Part shown: piece after piece, positions 6,343 through 12,907 of the stretch | Position numbering within the stretch: position 1 is the stretch's first letter | Layout: every line of letters starts with the position of its first letter | From: a virus | IMG/VR virus record: IMGVR_UViG_3300038701_001616 | Span: 1-34,583 of that record | Length of the DNA stretch: 34,583 bases | Direction: 5' to 3' (one strand) | Notes under the pieces: generated by a model | The model's database searches: none | The model's input: only the letters and a program-made list of their open reading frames with translations | What the model was told of the DNA's origin: nothing | Position numbers and translations under genes: made by a program

Positions 6343-6666
6343 ATGAAAATTGGATGGTTTGATAGGTTAAAGGCTGCGATTGAGTCGGATGACCGCAGCT
6401 ATAGTCAGATTAGCGAGGCCGCTGGTCTGGGGCGCAACTACGTTCAACAGATGATCAAGAACGGCAAGCAGCCCACGGGCGATAAGCTGGGTAAGATCCT
6501 CGAAACCATGCCATCGGAAAAAGCGATGTTTATTCTGATTGGTATGGAACTAAGGGATGAAGACGTTGAATTCCTCAATCTGGTGAGACGGCTCGATCCT
6601 GATGCTCGGGAGGATGTTCGGCGTTTTCTGCATCGCTTTGCAGATGATACAGAGCCTGCAGGATAA
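6343..6666 (+). CDS. CI-like phage repressor (107 aa)
   Basis: Starts MKIGWFDRLK. The N-terminal domain is a Cro/CI-type helix-turn-helix at about 18-42 (RSYSQISEAAGLGRNYVQQMIKNG). It is followed by a lysine-containing segment and a short helical C-terminus (VEFLNLVRRLDPDAREDVRRF, about 79-99). There is no S24/LexA-type autocleavage domain. Induction would therefore depend on something other than RecA-driven self-cleavage, such as an antirepressor. Operators flank the gene on both sides, which supports its role as the immunity repressor. I chose this ATG because the domain begins here; the ribosome site is poor. Confidence 0.82.
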   Translation: MKIGWFDRLKAAIESDDRSYSQISEAAGLGRNYVQQMIKNGKQPTGDKLGKILETMPSEKAMFILIGMELRDEDVEFLNLVRRLDPDAREDVRRFLHRFADDTEPAG

Positions 6667-6816
6667 CGCTCCTGCTCATTCTTGGCACCGCCAACCAGGC
6701 GCAAACCACCTGCCAGTCAAAGTTTTTCATTTATCACCTATCCAATTCACAAAAGTGTTAACGAATCTTTAAGGTCGGTCAATAGCGGCTGTCTCTGATT
6801 CGCGTCAAAAACAGAC

Positions 6817-6833
6817 TGCACGCTATCGCGTAT
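6817..6833. promoter_or_regulatory. Operator O2 (TGCACGC-TATC-GCGTAT)
   Basis: In reverse orientation it shares 14 consecutive bases with O1. One arm is degenerate (GCGTAT for GCGTGC). It lies 15 bp before O3, upstream of the right early promoter, where paired operators could allow cooperative binding. Confidence 0.72.
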
Positions 6834-6841
6834 TTTTTTGC

Positions 6842-6870
6842 TTGTCATGCACGCCAAAGCGTGCAAGTAT
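6842..6870 (+). promoter_or_regulatory. Candidate early right promoter
   Basis: TTGTCA (6842-6847), a 17-base spacer and AAGTAT (6865-6870). The -10 box is weak. However, the spacer is again an exact operator, as in the left promoter, and the first right-operon gene starts 42 bases downstream. Confidence 0.5.
6848..6865. promoter_or_regulatory. Operator O3 (TGCACGC-CAAA-GCGTGCA)
   Basis: Perfect 7-bp arms around four bases, followed by AGT as at O1 (both read GCGTGCAAGT). It is placed between the -35 and -10 boxes of the candidate right promoter. The remainder of the gap 6667-6911 is AT-richer than its surroundings and holds no supported gene. Confidence 0.8.
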
Positions 6871-6911
6871 GCCCCCATCACCGCAGCAACAGCGGACAGA
6901 TGGGAGACACC

Positions 6912-7388
6912 ATGACACACGCACCAACAGCCTCTTACTTCTGCTCCATCATTGGGGCGAGACACACTGATAAGCTGCCGGGGTTCTGGAAAGGCTCAGC
7001 CTTTCGTCACCACCCGCGCGGGATCATTCGGAACCGGATGATTTTTACCAACGAATGGAACGTAAACCATTATTGCAGCGTCAAGGTTATCACCGACACG
7101 AGTGCAAAAATCGTCATGGGGTGCAATGCCCCGGCGTCTTATGGCAACCCGCACCCCACCGTTTCATCCGGCGACCTTGTGACCGTTTATAGGAATGGTT
7201 CATTCACTTCTGGTGGCCCTTGGGTGGTCATGATCCCAAAAATTCTTGAGGAAGTTAAAGCCGAAATTCTGGCTGAGGCTGAGGCAGAGAAGGCAGCGCA
7301 TGACGCACGGCAAGAGTCGTCACGCGCCGAGGCGCAAAAACGCATCGAGGCCGCACGCCTTGCGCTTCTGGCGGAGACCGCAGAATGA
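6912..7388 (+). CDS. First right-operon protein, unknown (158 aa)
   Basis: Start at 6912 (MTHAPTASYF) with a GGGAGA ribosome site; the frame extends upstream through the operator but without support. Residues 1-115 look like a small mixed alpha/beta domain with several Cys and His (YFCSII, HYCSVKV, MGCNAPA). Residues about 115-158 form a charged, alanine-rich coiled coil (LAEAEAEKAAHD, SRAEAQKRIEAARLA). It ends in the recurring ETAE junction that couples it to the next gene. As first gene behind the repressor-controlled promoter it should be expressed very early. Function not recognised. Confidence 0.72.
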   Translation: MTHAPTASYFCSIIGARHTDKLPGFWKGSAFRHHPRGIIRNRMIFTNEWNVNHYCSVKVITDTSAKIVMGCNAPASYGNPHPTVSSGDLVTVYRNGSFTSGGPWVVMIPKILEEVKAEILAEAEAEKAAHDARQESSRAEAQKRIEAARLALLAETAE

Positions 7389-7705
7389 CACACGCACAAA
7401 CCCACATCGAATTCGAAGATGCCCCCATCCCGGAAATCGAATTTTCCGGCGATGTGGAATATCAGCCCGCCGAGCCTGACGTTGGCATCTTTCAAGGCCG
7501 TTTCGTCGCCAGCATGGGCGCTGACGGGATGCGCATCGGCCAGCTGCACCTGAGCCGCGATCAGCTTTTGCAGGCCCTTACCACCCGCAACACCGAAAAG
7601 GCCCGCGACGAGGCCCGCGAGTGGCTGGAACGACTCGAAGAACTGGCCAGCAAGCAGGCCGAAACCGAAGCCGCCGAGCGCAACAGCGCTTGGGCCGCAG
7701 AGTGA
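7385..7705 (+). CDS. Small acidic protein with helical tail (106 aa)
   Basis: Starts MTHAQTHIEF by ATGA overlap. The first 40 residues are acidic and extended (FEDAPIPEIEFSGDVEY). A short beta segment follows (GRFVASMGADGMRIGQLHL, about 38-56), then a long charged helix (KARDEAREWLERLEELASKQ). It shares the MTHA-T start with the preceding protein and the WAAE end type of this operon. The function is unknown; it may be an early host-takeover protein by position. Confidence 0.68.
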   Translation: MTHAQTHIEFEDAPIPEIEFSGDVEYQPAEPDVGIFQGRFVASMGADGMRIGQLHLSRDQLLQALTTRNTEKARDEAREWLERLEELASKQAETEAAERNSAWAAE

Positions 7706-7715
7706 GGGAACGGAT

Positions 7716-7844
7716 ATGGCAGTTAGCTTTGAAAAGTCCGGCCCGTGCGCCAAGTGCGGCGACCCCGCCGAGCCTTACAAACGCACGAAAAAGATTGTGA
7801 GCGTAGTCCTGCACTACTGCGACCGCTGCGCCCCAAAGAACTAA
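7716..7844 (+). CDS. 42-aa zinc-ribbon-like protein
   Basis: A short gene starting MAVSFEKSGP, with CAKC near residue 11 and CDRC near residue 35. The two CxxC pairs across about 20 residues (with lysines between) form a minimal zinc knuckle. A GGAACGGAT stretch lies before the ATG. It follows the 106-aa gene by 10 bases. It could bind nucleic acid or a host protein; no family is named. Confidence 0.62.
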   Translation: MAVSFEKSGPCAKCGDPAEPYKRTKKIVSVVLHYCDRCAPKN

Positions 7845-7872
7845 CCTCGCGTAGCGCAGAAGGAGAGATGCA

Positions 7873-8076
7873 ATGTGGAACAAAGAGAAGCGCGGCCCTG
7901 GAAAATGGTGCCCAGAGAATGACGGCGCTTGGCGGGCAGAACAGGCCGCTATCCATGCCCCAGAATGGGGTCCGGGTCAGTGGTGCGCCTGCGGAATGCC
8001 ACACGAGACAGGCGGGCCGTGCTGGGAATGCCGAGGACAGACCCCAGTAACCCCCGGAGGCCACCATGGCAGTTAA
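7873..8076 (+). CDS. Small Cys-rich protein (67 aa)
   Basis: Starts MWNKEKRGPG with a strong AAGGAGAG site. It has seven tryptophans or so and a cysteine set (WCACGMPH, CWEC, plus an earlier WCPEN) that could bind a metal. Its last residues (PGGHHGS) are encoded by the ribosome site and start region of the next gene, which begins 11 bases before this stop. Unknown function. Confidence 0.6.
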   Translation: MWNKEKRGPGKWCPENDGAWRAEQAAIHAPEWGPGQWCACGMPHETGGPCWECRGQTPVTPGGHHGS

Positions 8077-8275
8077 CGCAACAATCCAAGAAATCACCGG
8101 GGCCGTAGCCCGCCAGCTATACGTCGAAGATTTGGGCGGGCGCTCGTCCGTTCATGTGAGCACGGAAAACGGCTCGGCCATCCTGTTCTTTGCTGATCTG
8201 GCAGGGGCGCAGGCCGTAGCCGACGCAATCAACGAAGCCGTAGCGCCGCGCGCTGTATTGGAGGCCGCAGAATGA
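8066..8275 (+). CDS. Small protein ending in the EAAE junction (69 aa)
   Basis: Starts MAVNATIQEI behind CCCGGAGGC. It is a compact alpha/beta sequence with two hydrophobic segments (SSVHVSTENGSAILFFADL and AQAVADAINEAVA). It ends EAAE, encoded by the recurring 16-bp junction that carries the ribosome site and start for the following gene. Unknown function. Confidence 0.65.
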   Translation: MAVNATIQEITGAVARQLYVEDLGGRSSVHVSTENGSAILFFADLAGAQAVADAINEAVAPRAVLEAAE

Positions 8276-8550
8276 GCCCACAAAATATGCCCAAAACGGG
8301 AGACCTTCGCGTCTGGTGGATACCACAAGTGCCGATGCCCGCGTTTCACGTACCTGTCGCTAGCAAGGAAGAAGCGGCCCTGATCCTTCATGCGCTGGCA
8401 CGATACGACCTGTTCCAGCTTGAACACAACGTAAAGCCCGACTTTTGCAACGCTGGCGGCCTTTGTGTCTACGAGGACGGGGAGTGGTGCGACTGGTACG
8501 ACCCGGAAACCGGCGAAGACATAAAAGAGATAATGGAGGCCGCAGAATGA
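8272..8550 (+). CDS. Conserved-looking phage protein (92 aa)
   Basis: Starts MSPQNMPKTG by ATGA overlap. The sequence has the look of a compact beta domain: VWWIPQVPMPAF, FHVPVASKEEAALILHALARYDLF and GGLCVYEDGEWCDWYDPETGED. Proteins of this general pattern are common hypothetical proteins in temperate phages; I cannot name a function. It ends MEAAE with the 16-bp coupling junction. Confidence 0.7.
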   Translation: MSPQNMPKTGDLRVWWIPQVPMPAFHVPVASKEEAALILHALARYDLFQLEHNVKPDFCNAGGLCVYEDGEWCDWYDPETGEDIKEIMEAAE

Positions 8551-8840
8551 CCGCCCCGCACTTCAACAGCACCGAGTTTTGGCAGGCCGAGTTCCACCGC
8601 ACCGGCCCCATGCGCGAAATCGTTGACGACTTCGAACCGGAAGCAGAGCGCGCCGCCCGCGTGGCCAAGGTCAATGCCCTGGCCCGCAAGCTGGGCAACG
8701 AAGCCCGCCACCGCCGCACCTTTGACGATGCAATTCACGACGCCCCCGACCGCCAAGGTGCGGATGGGTGCTGGATTATCCCCGCCATTGCCGCAGGGCT
8801 GGCGCTGACCGCTATCGGCATTGTTGCCGCCATTATCTGA
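8547..8840 (+). CDS. Small single-TM protein (97 aa)
   Basis: Starts MTAPHFNSTE. The N-terminal 70 residues are charged and soluble (PEAERAARVAKVNALARK, RHRRTFDDAIHD). The last 22 are a clear transmembrane helix (WIIPAIAAGL onward) that ends the protein. This suggests a tail-anchored membrane protein facing the cytoplasm. Phage proteins of this shape often act in superinfection exclusion or membrane takeover, but that is inference from topology only. Confidence 0.68.
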   Translation: MTAPHFNSTEFWQAEFHRTGPMREIVDDFEPEAERAARVAKVNALARKLGNEARHRRTFDDAIHDAPDRQGADGCWIIPAIAAGLALTAIGIVAAII

Positions 8841-8849
8841 GGAAAATAC

Positions 8850-9026
8850 ATGACCCGCGACGATCTGAAAGAGCGCATTCTCGACGCAATCGACCGTGTG
8901 CATGACATGGACGTGACCCACGATGACTACGCGGAATCCGTGGCGGATGAACTGTGGGCGGAATGGAACGACCGCGCTGCGCCGAATGTAAAGCCCCTGG
9001 ATGCAGATAATCGGAGGACTTTCTAA
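8850..9026 (+). CDS. Small acidic protein (58 aa)
   Basis: Starts MTRDDLKERI behind GAGGAAAA. It is highly acidic and helical (LDAIDRVHDMDVTHDDYAE, then VADELWAEWNDRA). Its stop overlaps the next start (TAATG), with the ribosome site CGGAGGA inside its last codons. Acidic early phage peptides can mimic DNA or bind host enzymes; nothing specific supports that here. Confidence 0.62.
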   Translation: MTRDDLKERILDAIDRVHDMDVTHDDYAESVADELWAEWNDRAAPNVKPLDADNRRTF

Positions 9027-9649
9027 TGGGCATTCGAATGCACCTGTCTATGGGTTATGGCCTCGACCTGACCAAAGTGCCGAACGTGAACCGTGACGCC
9101 CTGAACTACGAAAACCTTGAATGTCCCAAGCGCTTCGAGGCGTTTCGGTCCGACGTCCTTGAGTGGTGTGGAGGTCGCGACGAGATCATGGAAAAGATGA
9201 TCTTCCATGAGAACATGAAGCCGCCAAAGTATCTCGCCGATATGACGATTTACGCGGACGAAATGGGTGACCCTGACCGGCTGGTTTTGCTCCCCGCGAT
9301 GTCCCGCAATGAATGGACGCGCTATGGCAACATGCTCGACATTCACACATGGGAAGCTGAACACCCGACCGGATACGACGACCCCGATGCGTTTCAGGCA
9401 TATTGGACGCCCCACCCCGGTACGCTCTACCCCTACGTCGGTTTGATGAAGTCGAACCCCGAGCATCCCTTTGGCGTCGAGAAATACTGGGTGCCTTGTT
9501 ACCGCAACGACCCAAGGCACAAAGACGCTGTTGCCTGGGCACCGTGGCACCTGTGGTTTATGATCAAGCACATGGGTTTGGTGCCGGAGGAGAATGTGAC
9601 CGAGACGTTCCTTCAGCTTCGCCCCGGTATCTACCGGCACTGGGGCTGA
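9026..9649 (+). CDS. Hypothetical phage protein (207 aa)
   Basis: A 207-residue soluble protein starting MGIRMHLSMG and rich in aromatic residues, Met and Pro. Its segments include MGYGLDLTKVPNVNRDALNYENLE (8-31), GNMLDIHTWEAEHP and the aromatic run AVAWAPWHLWFMIKHMGLVPEE near the C-terminus. It is the largest gene of the small-gene cluster. I see no catalytic motif. The start overlaps the preceding stop by one base (TAATG). Confidence 0.72.
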   Translation: MGIRMHLSMGYGLDLTKVPNVNRDALNYENLECPKRFEAFRSDVLEWCGGRDEIMEKMIFHENMKPPKYLADMTIYADEMGDPDRLVLLPAMSRNEWTRYGNMLDIHTWEAEHPTGYDDPDAFQAYWTPHPGTLYPYVGLMKSNPEHPFGVEKYWVPCYRNDPRHKDAVAWAPWHLWFMIKHMGLVPEENVTETFLQLRPGIYRHWG

Positions 9650-9651
9650 TC

Positions 9652-9762
9652 ATGACGCTCAAGTATGCTCAAATCAAAGCGCGCCGTAAGTTGAGAAACC
9701 CCACTGAGTTTGTTCTGGCCCCCCACTGGATGCCGCTACCAGCGCCGCCGGTGACGCCATGA
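9652..9762 (+). CDS. 36-aa peptide, doubtful
   Basis: Starts MTLKYAQIKA two bases after the preceding stop; the first part is basic (KARRKLRNP) and the end is Pro-rich. Its stop overlaps a following ATG (ATGA). It may be a real small protein or the broken 5' part of the decayed gene that follows. Confidence 0.4.
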   Translation: MTLKYAQIKARRKLRNPTEFVLAPHWMPLPAPPVTP

Positions 9763-9904
9763 CCCGCCACCTTCAAAGTCATGACCGAGCGCGACAGCAT
9801 CGAGCCGGGACAAATGGCCCGACGCCGCGCTTGGCTGGGATGATGTTTTGCGCGCCTTCATGGTCACGCTGGCCAATCGCCGCAAGGCAGGGCTGATAAC
9901 GATT
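9759..9904 (+). pseudogene. Possible frameshifted small gene
   Basis: The frame opened by the ATGA-coupled start (MTRHLQSHDR) gives a poor protein that stops at 9896. A different frame over the second half, ending TAA at 9902-9904, reads much more protein-like (KWPDAALGWDDVLRAF, then NRRKAGLITI) but has no start. The simplest reading is one gene broken by a single-base shift. The first copy of the 28-bp repeat overlaps its end. Confidence 0.35.
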
Positions 9905-9914
9905 TAACCGAAAG
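9887..9914 (+). repeat. 28-bp direct repeat, copy 1
   Basis: A perfect 28-bp match to 10368-10395 (begins GCAGGGCTGATAACG, ends CCGAAAG). Each copy lies directly in front of the ribosome site of a gene. Confidence 0.92.
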
Positions 9915-9923
9915 AGGAAGGCG

Positions 9924-10361
9924 ATGGCAGACTGCGAACATTGGGAAGGCGACACGATAAACGGCTATTGGCTATGCGCGAAATGCTTTGCCAAGCTGCC
10001 GGAGCGCCCCCGGAAGTATGGTGTCGAAAGGCTGGAACTGCCAAAGGTTTACGATGGCGACAACTGGTGGAACCCCGATGGGTCACGGTACCCCACCCGC
10101 CAAACTATCGCCCCCGCGCCAATCGCAGAAGCGCAGGGGACCACCCTCTCGCAATTCATTGAGGCGATGGCGCTACGGTTGATCGCCCGCACCAGAGGTG
10201 GATTTCAGAAGCCTGACGCTATGGACTACGCTGTCGAAATTCTGCGCGGCTTCGGGGAGCCTTTCGGGTCCGGTGATCTGGACTGGACCAGCGCCGGTGC
10301 GTGGGAACTCGTAGACGAAGATTTGCAACACTGGGACGCCGACGAAGCCGCGCCCAACTAA
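9924..10361 (+). CDS. Hypothetical protein between direct repeats (145 aa)
   Basis: Starts MADCEHWEGD behind GAGGAAGG. It has an N-terminal Cys/His set (CEHWEG, LCAKCFAKLP; residues 4-25) that may bind zinc, a proline-rich middle and an acidic helical C-terminus (WELVDEDLQHWDADE). The gene is bracketed by two perfect copies of a 28-bp sequence, each placed as a leader. It looks like a unit gained, or losable, by recombination between them. Function not recognised. Confidence 0.68.
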   Translation: MADCEHWEGDTINGYWLCAKCFAKLPERPRKYGVERLELPKVYDGDNWWNPDGSRYPTRQTIAPAPIAEAQGTTLSQFIEAMALRLIARTRGGFQKPDAMDYAVEILRGFGEPFGSGDLDWTSAGAWELVDEDLQHWDADEAAPN

Positions 10362-10367
10362 CCCCAT

Positions 10368-10395
10368 GCAGGGCTGATAACGATTTAACCGAAAG
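10368..10395 (+). repeat. 28-bp direct repeat, copy 2
   Basis: Second perfect copy, 481 bp from the first, immediately before the ribosome site of the MazG-like gene. Confidence 0.92.
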
Positions 10396-10403
10396 GAAAG
10401 ATT

Positions 10404-10760
10404 ATGAAATTCCAAGACCGCGTTGACCGTTGGCTGATCGCCTGTTTCGGCAAGACCATCGCCCGCGATGCTACCGAGCGAAATCATCGCTTTCTGGAAG
10501 AGGCTCTAGAGCTGGCGCAGTCATGCGATTGCACCAAGGAAGAAGCCCTCCAATTGGTCGATTATGTCTACGGGCGAGAGCGCGGCGAGGTTGTGCAAGA
10601 GGTCGGCGGCGTAATGAACACGCTGGCCGCGCTCTGCCTTGCCCGAGAAATCGACATGATCGAGGCGGGCCACGTTGAGTTAGATCGATGCTGGACAAAG
10701 GTCGAGACGATCCGCGCCAAGCAGGCGGCAAAACCCAAGTTCTCACCGCTACCTCAATAA
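10404..10760 (+). CDS. MazG-like nucleotide pyrophosphohydrolase
   Basis: A 118-residue all-alpha protein resembling the MazG/dUTPase-like superfamily, which hydrolyses nucleoside triphosphates to monophosphates. The metal-binding helices are visible as FLEEALELAQ (30-39, with E32, E33 and E36) and GEVVQEVGGVMNTLAAL (61-77). The last acidic position, often Asp in the family, reads Asn in VMNT, so the exact metal ligands are uncertain. Phage MazG-like proteins can alter nucleotide or alarmone pools. Its leader is the second copy of the 28-bp repeat. Confidence 0.78.
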   Translation: MKFQDRVDRWLIACFGKTIARDATERNHRFLEEALELAQSCDCTKEEALQLVDYVYGRERGEVVQEVGGVMNTLAALCLAREIDMIEAGHVELDRCWTKVETIRAKQAAKPKFSPLPQ

Positions 10761-10786
10761 CCCCATGCCGGGCATTCCGCCCGCAT

Positions 10787-10833
10787 CCCCCGCCGCGCAG
10801 ATGCTTAGCCGGATTTGAAAGCGGCGGGGGCTT
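10787..10833 (+). terminator. Terminator-like hairpin after the MazG-like gene
   Basis: CCCCCGCCGC (10787-10796) pairs perfectly with GCGGCGGGGG (10821-10830) over a 24-base loop and is followed by CTTT. The T-run is short, so it may only attenuate. It lies in the gap before the methyltransferase-like gene. Confidence 0.5.
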
Positions 10834-10853
10834 TAATCAAAGGAGCCGAGGCA

Positions 10854-11531
10854 ATGAAAATCCTGATCGCCTGCGAAACCAGCGGCATTGCCCGCCGTGC
10901 CTTTGCCGCGCTGGGGCATGACGTGTGGTCATGCGATCTGGAACCGGCAGAGGATGGCAGCAACCGCCACGTCCGCTGCGACGTGCGGGGCGATATCCTG
11001 AACGAAGGCTGGGACCTGGCCGTGATGCACCCGCCCTGCACCCGGCTTTGCAGATCCGGTCGCCGTTGGATGAGCGGTCCCGGCAAATGGACCCCGCCCA
11101 AGCGCCTGCCACAGGGACGCACCTGGGACGACATGCGCGCCGAATTTGACCTTGGCGTCGAGGTGTTCACCGCCTGCTGGGCCGCGCCGATTGACCGCGT
11201 GGCTATCGAAAACCCGGAAATGAACGATCTGGCCCGCGACCGAATGCCAGACGACCTGCCCGCACCGCAAATGGTGCAACCGTTCTGGTTTGGCGAACCG
11301 GCCTACAAATCAACCGGCTGGTATCTGCGCGGCCTGCCACCACTCACGGAAACGCAGCGCTTGGCCGAACCAGAACGGGGCAGCGACGAATGGAAGCGCT
11401 GGAACGCGGTGCACCGAATGCCACCCGGCCCCGAGCGAGCCCGCCTGCGCAGCCGGTCCTTTCCCGGCATGATGCGCGCCGCCGCAACCCAATGGACAAC
11501 AGCCGCACTCGCGACACAGGAGACAGCATGA
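10854..11531 (+). CDS. Cytosine-C5 methyltransferase-like protein (225 aa)
   Basis: Start at 10854 (MKILIACETS) behind AAGGAG. Motif I is ILIACETSGIARRAF (3-17), an SAM-binding start with S-G in place of the usual F-x-G-x-G. Motif IV is MHPPCTRLC (58-66), carrying the catalytic-type Pro-Cys. A motif VI-like IENPEM lies at 118-123. The protein is shorter than typical C5 methyltransferases and has no obvious target-recognition domain. Similar short proteins are frequent in phages. DNA modification against host restriction is the likely role, but activity is not certain. Confidence 0.78.
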   Translation: MKILIACETSGIARRAFAALGHDVWSCDLEPAEDGSNRHVRCDVRGDILNEGWDLAVMHPPCTRLCRSGRRWMSGPGKWTPPKRLPQGRTWDDMRAEFDLGVEVFTACWAAPIDRVAIENPEMNDLARDRMPDDLPAPQMVQPFWFGEPAYKSTGWYLRGLPPLTETQRLAEPERGSDEWKRWNAVHRMPPGPERARLRSRSFPGMMRAAATQWTTAALATQETA

Positions 11532-12292
11532 TGGCCGAAAACAGCGGGATCGAGTGGACGACCCACACCTTCAATCCGTGGATTGGCTGCACGAAGGTAA
11601 GCGCGGCCTGCGACCACTGCTATGCAGAGGCATGGGATAACCGCTTTGGCGGCGAACGCTGGGGGCCACACGCCGCCAGGACGCGCACAAAGACGTGGGG
11701 CAACCCGGTCAAATGGAACCGGCAGGCCGAAGGCGCGGCAGAGCGCCCGCGTGTATTCTGCGCCAGCTTGGCGGATGTGTTCGACAACCACCGAAGCATC
11801 GACCCGTCATGGCGGCGCGAACTTTGGGCACTGATCCGGCAATGCCCGAACCTTGACTTCCTGCTGCTGACCAAGCGACCGCAAAACATCGCGCGCTATC
11901 TGCCCGAGGATTGGGGCGATGGTTATCCGAATGTGTGGCTCGGCGCGACCGTCGAAAGCCAGAAAGAAGCTGACCGCCTGGATCACCTGACCGCCGTTCC
12001 TGCCGTGGTTCATTTCCTGAGCATGGAACCATTGCTTGGCCCGGTCGATCTGTCCCGGCACATCGATCGCTTGGAATGGGTCATTACCGGCGGCGAAAGC
12101 GGCACCCACTACCGCCCAGCTGATCCTGACTGGTTCCGCAGCCTGCGCGACCAATGCGCCGCCGCCGATGTGCCGTTCCTGTTCAAGCAATGGGAAGGTC
12201 GCAACCAACGTGAAATCAAGGCCAAGGGCCGGGAACTGGATGGCGTCGTGCATGACGGCTATCCCACCGCACTGGCAAAGGAGACAGCATGA
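11528..12292 (+). CDS. DUF5131 (phage Gp37/Gp68) family protein
   Basis: A 254-residue protein starting MMAENSGIEW by ATGA overlap with the methyltransferase-like gene. It carries the family's opening WTTHTFNPWIGCTKVSAACDHCYAE (from residue 10), with a Cys set C21, C28 and C31 reminiscent of radical-SAM iron-sulphur ligands. Further conserved-looking blocks are LLLTKRPQNI, WLGATVESQKEADR and VITGGESG. The family is widespread in phages and its biochemical role is not settled to my knowledge. A radical-SAM-like reaction on a nucleic acid or nucleotide is a reasonable guess. The fusion-like spacing with the methyltransferase suggests a joint function. Confidence 0.88.
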   Translation: MMAENSGIEWTTHTFNPWIGCTKVSAACDHCYAEAWDNRFGGERWGPHAARTRTKTWGNPVKWNRQAEGAAERPRVFCASLADVFDNHRSIDPSWRRELWALIRQCPNLDFLLLTKRPQNIARYLPEDWGDGYPNVWLGATVESQKEADRLDHLTAVPAVVHFLSMEPLLGPVDLSRHIDRLEWVITGGESGTHYRPADPDWFRSLRDQCAAADVPFLFKQWEGRNQREIKAKGRELDGVVHDGYPTALAKETA

Positions 12293-12669
12293 CCGAGATA
12301 GCCGCAATTCGGAGCCTGAGGGAACAGGTAGAGGCCGGGGATTTTGGCGATACTGGAGTTGATAGGTTTTCAGCTATTCCTAAGCGCGGAGGTGGGGTTT
12401 ACGCCGATCCTAACTGGTATGACGCGCATGAAGCTTATTGGCGGGGCTCACTCGAAGCGGCAAAGAATCTGCACGAGGCGCTACTGCCGGATGAAGGCTG
12501 GCACGTCGAGTATGCCTGCAAGTATCCCGGCCTGTCGTTTAAGCCTGCATGTTTCTGCGCCTCTGTTGGCTGGGGGACAAGGTATTCTGCATACGCGGAA
12601 ACCCCGGGCCGCGCATGGCTGATTGCCATCCTTTACGCCCTAGAAGCCCAACCCAACAAGGCCGCCTGA
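12289..12669 (+). CDS. Hypothetical protein (126 aa)
   Basis: Starts MTEIAAIRSL by ATGA overlap with the DUF5131 gene. It has a helical N-terminus. A segment WYDAHEAYWRGSLEAAKNLHEALLP (about 43-67) is followed by HVEYACKYPGLSFKPACFCASVG and a closing helix (GRAWLIAILYALEA). It resembles small phage proteins of unknown role often found near DUF5131. No catalytic motif is visible. Confidence 0.7.
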   Translation: MTEIAAIRSLREQVEAGDFGDTGVDRFSAIPKRGGGVYADPNWYDAHEAYWRGSLEAAKNLHEALLPDEGWHVEYACKYPGLSFKPACFCASVGWGTRYSAYAETPGRAWLIAILYALEAQPNKAA

Positions 12670-12670
12670 C

Positions 12671-12907
12671 ATGACCCAGCCACTTCTTGTTATTTCCCCC
12701 GCAGACCTTGCCGCATTGGAAAGCCGTCTGGCCCGGATCGAATCCGCTTTGGAAAAGGTCAACATGACCCCGGTCAAGGAATGGCTGACAATGGCGGAAA
12801 TGGCCGATCTGCTCGGCGTATCCCTCGCGACCGTCCGACGCCGAATGAATGACGGTCAATTTGAAACCCGCGAAATAGGCGGGAAAGTCATGTTTAAGCG
12901 GCCCTAA
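12671..12907 (+). CDS. Excisionase-like HTH protein (78 aa)
   Basis: A 78-residue protein starting MTQPLLVISP. An N-terminal coiled segment (LAALESRLARIESALEKV, 14-31) is followed by a MerR/excisionase-type winged HTH at about 38-78 (EWLTMAEMADLLGVSLATVRRRMNDGQF, then the wing GGKVMFKR). It is encoded convergently with the integrase, and the two genes overlap by four bases at their ends. An excisionase that directs Int toward attL x attR excision is the natural reading. A small transcriptional regulator is the alternative. Confidence 0.78.
   Translation: MTQPLLVISPADLAALESRLARIESALEKVNMTPVKEWLTMAEMADLLGVSLATVRRRMNDGQFETREIGGKVMFKRP

Noticed and set aside
6747-6848. 33-aa minus-strand peptide starting MTSKKIRDSV next to operator O3
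   Set aside because: Its start is inside the operator, there is no ribosome site, and the direction opposes the right promoter; only the resemblance of its start context to the Cro-like gene drew attention.
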